From Symbiodinium kawagutii (taxonomy: Eukaryota; Sar; Dinophyceae; Suessiales; Symbiodiniaceae), in contig VSDK01010484.1 in NCBI GenBank assembly GCA_009767595.1, positions 483,560 to 547,559 on the forward strand: 64,000 nt of DNA. The letters are read 5' to 3'. Below the pieces are notes generated by a model. The model saw nothing but the letters and a program-made list of their open reading frames with translations. It had not been told where the DNA came from and made no database searches. The translations under genes and the position numbers were made by a program. This document shows positions 57,045 through 64,000 of this stretch, one piece after another (within the stretch, counting starts at the first letter, position 1; the number at the start of each line of letters is the position of its first letter).

Positions 57045-60000
57045 TCAAAGATCACTGTTTTCGCCATCATCTTTCATATCATCTTTGCCTTTGGGGCCAC
57101 CTGGTGGGCCCTGACGTTTCTTTCCGGATTTCTTGTTTGCTTCCAACATCATTTGTTTGAGTTCGTTGAAGCTGCTACTCAACTGTGTATCTTGCTTTTG
57201 CAAAGCTCGTTGCAAACTGTCTTCAAAATGCTTGCCAAGTTTGTCGACTTGTTTTTCAACATCAGTCTGGATCATCCTGAATTTGTTGTCCACTGCATGC
57301 TGAAAAGCCTCTTGGTGCTTGGTCTGTTCTTCAAAGTTTCTCTGCAAGGTTGTGATTGCATTCTGCATGGATTCCATTGCTTTTCCTTGCTGCTGAAATT
57401 TATCTTCGATAGGTCCTTGGATGACCCTGGAAGCATTGGCTGATGCAGCAACTGCAGCATTGCTCTGTGAGTTGCTCTGTGTGTCCATCCCATTTTGCAA
57501 TCTGTATGCAGCCCACGGGTCTTCCGGATCAATGTCAGCAATTGGCGTGCCTAAACGATTTTGGGCATGTCGGGGAGCAGCACTGACCACCACCGGTGCC
57601 TTTTTGACATCAGCCCTGTCCGGTAAGAACTGCAGCATAAGCATCTGGTTGTTCCATTGGAACCATTGTGTATCGGTTTTGCGCCCAAATCCAAGCAACC
57701 ATGTTTTTTGACCCAACGGTTTGATGGGCCGTGCATCCAGCTTCATCTGGTCAATCCACTGTTTGATGGTATCACTGGATGCTCCTTCTGGTGTCGGTGT
57801 CAACTTGGCAATGTGTTCCACTTGGATGTGTTTCGGTACTGCAATGTTTGGCCGGAGTTGTTTGAACACTTGTTCAAAATTGCTTGAAGTCACACGAATG
57901 CCTCTGGATGTTTTCTGTTGCTTGGAGCGTGAAATACGAACCAACCCCAATGCCTCAGCGATGGCGGATGCTTTGATCTGCACTTCATTGAGTCCAGCCT
58001 CGATCCACACTATGGCATAGCTTGTGTCAATGCCACCTTTGGCATTCTTCGGGTTGACGTACACCCCAGTCATACCAGATGCCTTCAAGGTTGCCTCAAG
58101 TGCAGTCTTTGGGATGCGTGCGTGCAACTGCAAGCTAATGGCTTTGGAAGGAATGGTCTTTCCAGCAGTCCCCCACCATGATTTTCCCCAAGGCGAGTTG
58201 ATGATCTGTGTGTTCACTCCAGCTTTTTGCAATTGCTCAAGAACGATCTTGGTAGGTTGCTCTTGCAATTTGGACCATACTTCCTCATGCACCTCATCAT
58301 TGTAGACTGTCAATGAACATATCACCGACTCTTCAACTTGGACTGTTGCACCATCTGGTTTTTGTATCTGGACTTGCTTCTGTCCCATCTGATGGACACA
58401 GCACGACAGCAACACTGGGTAATTTGACGAGTCCACTGCAGGAACCGTGACCGGTTTGCATGTTCCTGCACTCACCTCTTTGCATCCCCCTAAAATGACA
58501 AGTGCAAGCTCGTCATGTGAAATGGTGGCAGCACATCCTAACCAATGATCCGCCTTCCCAGCATCACACAGAAAGACCCCACTAGCCGAATGCTGCATCG
58601 TTTGCAAGATTTCACAATCGGAGCCGTCTTCATTCTTGAAAAACCCAGCAGTCAGTTTGTAGGCAGAGGCACAAGGTGTGGGTATGCTACCATGCTGGAT
58701 CTTATTGAGGCGTTTCAAATTCGACTGCTGTCTCTGAAGAGCTGCATGATTGTGGTCAGGAATGGTCACATCAAGGGACTTTGCTAGTTCGCTGATCGCT
58801 TCTAACTTGCTCGCATGGTCTTTTTTCCGAAAAGCTGCATGCAATGCGGTGAGCCCAGCTCGCTTGACCAAAAGGTCCACAGCTTTGATGGTGGATTGGA
58901 GTTCACAGCCGATGTCAAGTAACAGCTTTGCCAATTCGTTTTTCGTTTTCACGATTGCATCAGGTTTGGCTTTATCAGATGGCGGGCCGCCACCTGACAG
59001 TTGAAAGACAAGATGAATTTTCAACGTTGGCACTCCATCCGATTCAATTCTGGCAAACTGGCCAATGGGGAAGTCTGGGTTCAATTGCTTGCCGAATGAG
59101 ACTAATCTCATGGATGATGGTTGGCCAAGAAACGAGGATGCCTCATACCAGGGCTGAGCGAAACGTCCAGCGGCCATGCTAGGGTCATAGAATCCATCAG
59201 CAACCACAACCCCCCATAGGTTCACACGTACATGAACAGCATCTCCTGTGTGTGGACCTGCAATTGGCATGCGGCAAAAGGTGAATGCAGAGACTACGAA
59301 ACCTCTCATGGTGGTCAATGTCTGTGTTCTTGCTCCTGCAATTGGATGAAACAGTAACAGGACTCTTTCCGGACGATCAAAATCCGGAATGCGAATGACA
59401 AGTTGCCATCCCATTTCGTGGAGCAGCATTTCGATCCCTGTGCGTTGGCAAAACTCATACACTCGGATGACTTGGGCGATGCTACCATGCATAGTCATCT
59501 GACTCTGCTCTTCGATGATCATAAGTCCATGATAAATCGATTCAGTCATAAATCGATCCTCAGCAACATGATGCACCAATCTTTCCAGGTACGTTGCGAC
59601 CACACTCTCTACGTTATCTAACACTACCGCCCTTTCACTTGGTTGTGGGTACGCAGGGACAACGGGTGATGGTGGTCTAGGGCTGTCATCGGCATCATCA
59701 TCAGAGAGATCGATGGCATGCGCGACACCTGGGACTTCTGTGTTCGATGGTCCTCCCCCACGGAGAGGAAAGACCAGGTGCATGTTGAACTCATGCAAGT
59801 CATCATGAGCCGATCCATGAGGGGCATAATCCTTGAATGTAAATTCGGGACTGAATCTTTTTCCCCTGCAAATCCATCTGCAATCAGCATCATGGTTGAA
59901 AAAACGACAAGCCACAGCCCATGCATTGTGCAATGTTGCGATTGTCATGTTCAGGTCAATCCAACCAATCCATGCCCAAGATTCATACAGTTTGATCTTC

Positions 60001-62459
60001 AGTCTGGCAGCAGTACCAACTGGGTTCGGAATGCGATTCATTTCACGGATGAACAGCAAAACTTTGATTGAGGAAATGAGGTGATCTGCCTGCACTGAGA
60101 GTCTGCCTTCAATCTTGCGAAATTGGATCTCATGCCATCGATGACCCACTGGTGGCACTTCGAGTGGGATGGCCTCCAAGATGCCCCATCCCAATGCATG
60201 ACAAAAATCCAGCAGGTGCGAAATTCTCATGAAGGCAATGAAATCACCCACGGCATCTACATGTAACTTGGCAGTCATCACATGTCCTTTCTGTTTGAAT
60301 CTGAATTGTTCCGAGGGCATAAAATTTTGGTCATCAGTGTTCAAAATGTACATCACGATGTTGGGACACGGTGTGTCCTCATGGCATTGTCGCAAGAAAA
60401 GATCCATGCAACATCCTACCACAACCTCATCATCCAAGCATGAGCCAACCATGAGATCAACATCAGGTGGAGTGACAAGGCCTTCCCTTTTCATGACAAT
60501 AGTGACCTTCGGTGTTAAGATCAAAATGAACGGCCAATCATCTGCAAACATCGAGGATTCACTTGGCCACAGGAAGCTAGGCGTGGTTGTGTGCAATGTG
60601 AGCGAGTCTCGTGGCATGCGAATGTCATCAGCTGCAAGAAACTTCAAATCACGTGTGCCTCGGACGTTGACCTGAAACTGTGGTGGAGATGACCGTCCAA
60701 CGATGGTGACAAGCAGCGCTCTGATATCAATCCCTGCTTCAACGAAAAGGTCATATGTCTGGATTGGAGAGATGATCTTGAGCGAATGAATTGCACGAAT
60801 GGGGAGCGTTCTTGGAATGTCATCATCACTTCGTGGTTTGATAGTGAACCAGAATCCACCATCAGCTTCAAAGATGTACATGTTTTCAGAACACATGTGC
60901 TTACTTGTGATTTGCGCGAAAAGGTCCTGTACACCTTGCACTACCCACATCGGTCGAATGTAGCATAGAGCGTTGATGATTGTGATCAATGCATGGAATG
61001 GTGAGATGCAATTGCCAATCAAACCTACTGCCACATGTTCATCACTTGGCAACCACACGTCTCCAAGCATGCCCATGACAGAGAGCAACTCAGGAATGGC
61101 CAATTTGCGCACTGTGTTGCCTTCATTGAACAGTGTGCCATACAACCCTCCCTTTTCCAAATGATCATCTCTCACGCTACCTGGCATTCCGTAGGTTGTG
61201 AGAACACAACCGAAGGTGTCATGTGGTCCCCGAAGACGATATTGGGCAACATCTCTCTTGGTTCGTTTTGCAGCCTTGTCCTGTCTGGTTTTGGGTAACA
61301 GCATGGGATCCAGGTACATTGCAAGATGATCTTGCGACAGTGTTGACTGAACACTCCAATACTCATCCAACTCCATCACAACCCCGAAGGAATGCAAGGT
61401 GGGTTTGTCAATCTTCGGCCATGGTACGGGTGTATGCTTGAATCGAGCAAGGTCATTCCTATCAACAGCGATGATCAGGGCTCTGTCCCGATTCTGGGGC
61501 ACATGGTCACTCAAATTCATGGTGGTGCACCATTCGAGGCGGTATCCTGACCATTCAATCACTGCTTTGATTGCTTTCCAATGTGCATGCGATAGTAGAT
61601 TGGCTACATTCTCGATTACCCACACCCTAGGCTTGAGCATACCTAAGACAAGAATGGAGAAAACCATCATCATCCCTGGCAGCAAATTCAATCCACCAGC
61701 CTCGTTCGTCAAACTCCACGGGGGACATGGAGGTGAAGCACAAATCAATTGAGCATTCATTCTATCTGCAAAAGTGATCCACCACATCTGCTTGATGTCC
61801 GTGTTGAAAACCACAGAGGGACTCTGCATGGTGTTTTCGTCACAGTTCAACTTGCTCCAACAATCATTGGCATCAGAAACAACGTATGTGATGTCATGTG
61901 ATTTCTTGAAGGTGCGACATGTGATGGGGTCAATGTCAACTGCCCATGATGAAGACAAATCCCGATGCTCGGATGCAAGTGCACGACCTGCGTGGGACCA
62001 GCCTCCAAGACCACCGCAAAACATGTCACCGATCCTGACAGGATCATCTTCGTTGTCTTCCGTTGGATATTTCCACCTCATGACAGCTACATTGTCATGT
62101 TCAGCATGAACATGTCCATCCCGGACACGTGCACCCAAAACCACTACCATGCCTTCCCAGTTTTCGAGAACAGCCTCCCATTGTTCCATGGTGAATGACA
62201 TGATGATTGATTGTGTCTTTTCGCATTCCACATTTCGACATCCCAGAGAGCACCCCAGGAACGTATCAGGTCGGACAGCCAAAGGATCCACACAAATGGT
62301 CGCCTTAGCGGTCACAATAGACGAAGTACATGCCACCTGCTCATCAATCTTGAACAAGTAGGAAGCCACAGAATGGCATCGACAACAGCTGGGTTGGAGA
62401 TAAAACTGCCCAACCATCATTACCAGTTCGTGGCGTTTTCCATGAGGAACACATTCCAT
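57045..62459 (-). CDS. LINE ORF1: cytosine-5 DNA methyltransferase, two ubiquitin-like domains, coiled coil
   Basis: A 1804-residue ORF1 protein. Residues 1-80 are Cys-rich. Residues about 140-495 form a C5-DNA methyltransferase: motif I GDMFCGGLGG (144-153), catalytic Cys245 in SPPCPPWS, motif VI ENV (283-285), motif VIII QNRDR (322-326) and motif X GNCISP (482-487). It would methylate cytosine in DNA using S-adenosylmethionine. Residues about 745-902 and 1010-1157 are two copies of a module: a conserved (L/M)GW...IP segment followed by a ubiquitin-like domain, ending HLVFPLRGG and HLVFQLSGG. An acidic, Pro-rich linker (918-940) separates them. Residues about 1440-1485 resemble a segment conserved in other dinoflagellate element ORF1s. 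Residues 1685-1775 are coiled coil, with a Lys-rich tail. The ATG sits in GCCATGG with an in-frame TGA two codons upstream, which supports this start. ORF2 follows in the same frame after one TGA. The methyltransferase assignment is very secure; the ubiquitin-like folds are strong inference. Confidence 0.92.
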   Translation of the reverse strand: MECVPHGKRHELVMMVGQFYLQPSCCRCHSVASYLFKIDEQVACTSSIVTAKATICVDPLAVRPDTFLGCSLGCRNVECEKTQSIIMSFTMEQWEAVLENWEGMVVVLGARVRDGHVHAEHDNVAVMRWKYPTEDNEDDPVRIGDMFCGGLGGWSHAGRALASEHRDLSSSWAVDIDPITCRTFKKSHDITYVVSDANDCWSKLNCDENTMQSPSVVFNTDIKQMWWITFADRMNAQLICASPPCPPWSLTNEAGGLNLLPGMMMVFSILVLGMLKPRVWVIENVANLLSHAHWKAIKAVIEWSGYRLEWCTTMNLSDHVPQNRDRALIIAVDRNDLARFKHTPVPWPKIDKPTLHSFGVVMELDEYWSVQSTLSQDHLAMYLDPMLLPKTRQDKAAKRTKRDVAQYRLRGPHDTFGCVLTTYGMPGSVRDDHLEKGGLYGTLFNEGNTVRKLAIPELLSVMGMLGDVWLPSDEHVAVGLIGNCISPFHALITIINALCYIRPMWVVQGVQDLFAQITSKHMCSENMYIFEADGGFWFTIKPRSDDDIPRTLPIRAIHSLKIISPIQTYDLFVEAGIDIRALLVTIVGRSSPPQFQVNVRGTRDLKFLAADDIRMPRDSLTLHTTTPSFLWPSESSMFADDWPFILILTPKVTIVMKREGLVTPPDVDLMVGSCLDDEVVVGCCMDLFLRQCHEDTPCPNIVMYILNTDDQNFMPSEQFRFKQKGHVMTAKLHVDAVGDFIAFMRISHLLDFCHALGWGILEAIPLEVPPVGHRWHEIQFRKIEGRLSVQADHLISSIKVLLFIREMNRIPNPVGTAARLKIKLYESWAWIGWIDLNMTIATLHNAWAVACRFFNHDADCRWICRGKRFSPEFTFKDYAPHGSAHDDLHEFNMHLVFPLRGGGPSNTEVPGVAHAIDLSDDDADDSPRPPSPVVPAYPQPSERAVVLDNVESVVATYLERLVHHVAEDRFMTESIYHGLMIIEEQSQMTMHGSIAQVIRVYEFCQRTGIEMLLHEMGWQLVIRIPDFDRPERVLLLFHPIAGARTQTLTTMRGFVVSAFTFCRMPIAGPHTGDAVHVRVNLWGVVVADGFYDPSMAAGRFAQPWYEASSFLGQPSSMRLVSFGKQLNPDFPIGQFARIESDGVPTLKIHLVFQLSGGGPPSDKAKPDAIVKTKNELAKLLLDIGCELQSTIKAVDLLVKRAGLTALHAAFRKKDHASKLEAISELAKSLDVTIPDHNHAALQRQQSNLKRLNKIQHGSIPTPCASAYKLTAGFFKNEDGSDCEILQTMQHSASGVFLCDAGKADHWLGCAATISHDELALVILGGCKEVSAGTCKPVTVPAVDSSNYPVLLSCCVHQMGQKQVQIQKPDGATVQVEESVICSLTVYNDEVHEEVWSKLQEQPTKIVLEQLQKAGVNTQIINSPWGKSWWGTAGKTIPSKAISLQLHARIPKTALEATLKASGMTGVYVNPKNAKGGIDTSYAIVWIEAGLNEVQIKASAIAEALGLVRISRSKQQKTSRGIRVTSSNFEQVFKQLRPNIAVPKHIQVEHIAKLTPTPEGASSDTIKQWIDQMKLDARPIKPLGQKTWLLGFGRKTDTQWFQWNNQMLMLQFLPDRADVKKAPVVVSAAPRHAQNRLGTPIADIDPEDPWAAYRLQNGMDTQSNSQSNAAVAASANASRVIQGPIEDKFQQQGKAMESMQNAITTLQRNFEEQTKHQEAFQHAVDNKFRMIQTDVEKQVDKLGKHFEDSLQRALQKQDTQLSSSFNELKQMMLEANKKSGKKRQGPPGGPKGKDDMKDDGENSDL
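58986..59237 (-). other. Ubiquitin-like domain 2 in ORF1
   Basis: ORF1 residues about 1075-1158. It begins with a strand (VHVRVNLWG), contains MRLVSFGKQL (compare R-L-I-F-A-G-K-Q-L of ubiquitin), and ends LKIHLVFQLSGGG. The Arg of the LRGG tail is Ser here, so if tails are cleaved or recognised, this one should behave differently from domain 1. The whole block, with its upstream (L/M)GW segment, parallels the first module, which indicates an internal duplication. Confidence 0.65.
59751..60008 (-). other. Ubiquitin-like domain 1 in ORF1
   Basis: ORF1 residues about 818-903. The C-terminal half follows the ubiquitin pattern closely: RWICRGKRF matches the ubiquitin R-L-I-F-A-G-K-Q-L strand, F-K-D-Y matches L-S-D-Y, and the end is MHLVFPLRGG, against LHLVLRLRGG in ubiquitin. 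The preceding residues (ARLKIKLYE) fit a first beta strand. The diglycine is followed by another Gly, so a deubiquitinase-like protease could cut after LRGG; that is inference. Confidence 0.72.
60975..62042 (-). other. C5-cytosine DNA methyltransferase domain of ORF1
   Basis: Residues about 140-495 of ORF1. The motifs are in canonical order: I (FCGGLGG, SAM binding), IV (PPCPPWS, nucleophile Cys at 61725-61727), VI (ENV), VIII (QNRDR), IX region (about 404-425) and X (GNCISP). Motif IV reads PCPPWS, where most bacterial and DNMT1-type enzymes have PCQ-F/W-S. Nothing required for catalysis is missing. The spacing between VIII and X, about 155 residues, leaves room for a modest target-recognition segment. 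Sequence specificity cannot be read from the motifs. Confidence 0.93.
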
Positions 62460-62525
62460 GGCTCAACTGGTCTTCAAGGCAGAATCACAGCCATAACTAC
62501 CCGGAAGTTTGAGCCGTTGATGGCT

Positions 62526-62539
62526 TGGTTGATAATGAT
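62526..62539. repeat. Candidate target-site duplication, right copy
   Basis: Identical 14-base word TGGTTGATAATGAT just outside the LINE 5' leader, followed by more TGATGGTTA-type repeat. Confidence 0.45.
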
Positions 62540-62930
62540 GGTTAGTGATGGTTAATAATGGGTGATAATGGTTAGTAATGGTTGATAATGATGGTTAGAG
62601 TGGTTTATTATTGGCTCATAATGGTTGATAATGGTTGGTAGAGGTGGTGAATCATGGAAGTCATGACGATTTGATGCTTGGTGATAGTGGTTAATGATGG
62701 TTAGTGATGGTTAATAATGGTTGTTAATGGTTAGTAATGGTTGATAATGGTTAATAATGGTTGATAATGCTTGATAATATGACTAGTAGTGGTTAATAGT
62801 GCTTTATTAATAACGGTCAATGATTATGACTAGTAGTGGTTAATGATAAATTTGAAATAGTTGGCTCATAATGGTTGGTAATTGTTGATAGTGGTTAATA
62901 ATGGTTGATGATGGCTAATAGTTAACCATG
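62527..62930. repeat. (GGTTGATAATG)n degenerate tract
   Basis: GGTTAATAATGGTTGATAAT and variants. This is the same repeat that flanks the other end of the LINE (51421-51482), consistent with insertion into one tract. Confidence 0.9.
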
Positions 62931-64000
62931 ACTGGTTGATCGACCAATCAATGACTAATTCAAATCAGTTCTACAAAATCAGTGGTACAGTTAATCCTCA
63001 CTGAATGTAGTTGATCAAATCAGTTTCTGCTGATTCGAAACATTACACATCATGAAAGAGTCAATCAAAGGTATACTGAACAATGAGTAACTCTACAATG
63101 ACTACAAAATGTTTAATGTTGATGATATAACTGTACAATACAAATGATTCAAAGTACTGTAAATCATTGATAGTCATGATTGATGAAGAAATTGTTGTTA
63201 TTGATTCATTGTGTGTTCTTAATCAATGGGATCATTAAGTATAGATGGTTGCAATGAGCCAATAGTTGATGGATATTGGTTTTGAAAGTCATTATCATTT
63301 TTCACCATGATAGCGCATATCCATGACATTGTTAAGAATGATGCGGGAAAAAAAACAATAGTATGGTCAAAATATTGCTGTTGAATTAATGATGGTTATT
63401 TCCTATTAATTATGAATCAACAGTATTACTGCTAGTGATTAGCTCATCTGTTAACTAGTGGTCAATGAATAAGTTGTTGTTAAGTGATGTTAAAAACAAG
63501 AGGTGAAGTAGTACCGGGAATTATCATTGACTAGTTGGTCATGTGAACCATGAATGTTAAAACATGTTAATCACTGGTACAAAAGTTCAGGATAATGATT
63601 GACTGTAGTGATTTGTTAAGTTGATTAATTAAGTCTAATAATATCATGATCCAATAGTTGTTAGCAACCGATGGTACAAACTACAGTTCTGGACCACTAT
63701 AATGATCAATGGTGTTGTCGAGAAATTGCTGCCAATGGATCTAAATTATACACATATTACATTTCTAGCACTAATAACAATTAGTTAACTGACATGTAAT
63801 GAATCACTTTACCAATAATATCTACTGTTCGACTGTTCACTGATCATATAAATGGTCAGTTAAGTGATTTGTGCTTTGTTCGGAAAAAAAAACATAACTT
63901 GTCACAATTATTGCAATTTCTCCGGTATAATTCTTGTAACTTGCAATAGTTGTTGTGAAATGGCTGACTAAACAGGCAAGTAGTTATATAAATATAGATG
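62931..64000. other. AT-rich non-coding DNA
   Basis: Irregular TGATTGAATCA-type sequence beyond the repeat tract. No exon-like island, TIR element or RNA gene is recognised. Confidence 0.5.

Larger units (their letters stand above)
51483..62525 (-). mobile_element. Complete non-LTR (LINE) retrotransposon carrying a DNA methyltransferase
   Basis: An 11.04-kb element on the minus strand: a 66-nt 5' leader, ORF1 (62459-57045), ORF2 (to 51597), then a 114-nt 3' UTR that ends without poly(A) and runs into ATTATCAACC-type repeat. Both outer edges fall inside the same (GGTTGATAATG)n tract, and the 14-bp word TGGTTGATAATGAT occurs immediately outside each edge (51469-51482 and 62526-62539), a candidate target-site duplication. 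Both long frames are open and all catalytic motifs are present, so this is a young and possibly active copy. There are no LTRs. It is known that Symbiodinium LINEs captured cytosine methyltransferases (reported by de Mendoza and colleagues, 2018); this copy fits that class. The edges are inferred, because the flanking repeat makes chance matches easy. Confidence 0.88.

Overview
Organism: this is nuclear DNA of a dinoflagellate, most likely a symbiodiniacean or close suessialean relative. The evidence is (i) an intact non-LTR retrotransposon whose endonuclease/RT protein carries the dinoflagellate hallmark RIGEASNPGP, an FADN polymerase box and an RNase H; (ii) a cytosine-5 DNA methyltransferase built into the same element, as reported for Symbiodinium LINEs; (iii) short GC-rich coding blocks of about 50-160 nt in long AT-richer DNA, with AG|G acceptors and GT, GC or GA donors; (iv) very low gene density and abundant small inverted-repeat elements. 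I found no tRNA, rRNA, CRISPR array, bacterial operon or viral genome.  Layout: bases 1 to about 51,400 look like intronic and intergenic DNA of one or more extremely split genes. About two dozen exon-like islands stand out by GC content, GC-rich third codon positions and splice signals. Nearly all read best on the minus strand, and many encode Ala/Leu/Glu-rich helical segments; one encodes a PAM2-like motif. Between them lie degenerate (TGATGGTT)n / (AACCATCA)n tracts, a 94-bp satellite (3.6-4.6 kb), a GATA tract (4.6-5.3 kb), a 3.3-kb array of 220-bp units (39.35-42.66 kb), a 619-bp TIR element flanked by TA repeats (33.9-34.6 kb), two decayed coding remnants (8.5-9.3 and 31.1-31.6 kb), and three families of roughly 100-200 bp MITE-like or introner-like elements. 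Bases 51,483-62,525 are the 11-kb LINE on the minus strand. Bases 62,540-64,000 return to repeat-rich non-coding DNA.  How it works together: ORF1 (1804 codons) has an N-terminal DNMT with every catalytic motif intact, then two copies of a module ending in a ubiquitin-like domain with a GG tail, then a C-terminal coiled coil. ORF2 has endonuclease, reverse transcriptase, zinc knuckle, RNase H and a long C-terminal domain. A single in-frame TGA separates the two. The element is flanked by a candidate 14-bp target duplication and both ORFs are open, so the copy looks young. The inferred logic is a LINE that carries its own methyltransferase, and probably uses ubiquitin-like domains for protein processing or host interaction, inserted in sense orientation within an intron-like repeat tract of a minus-strand gene.
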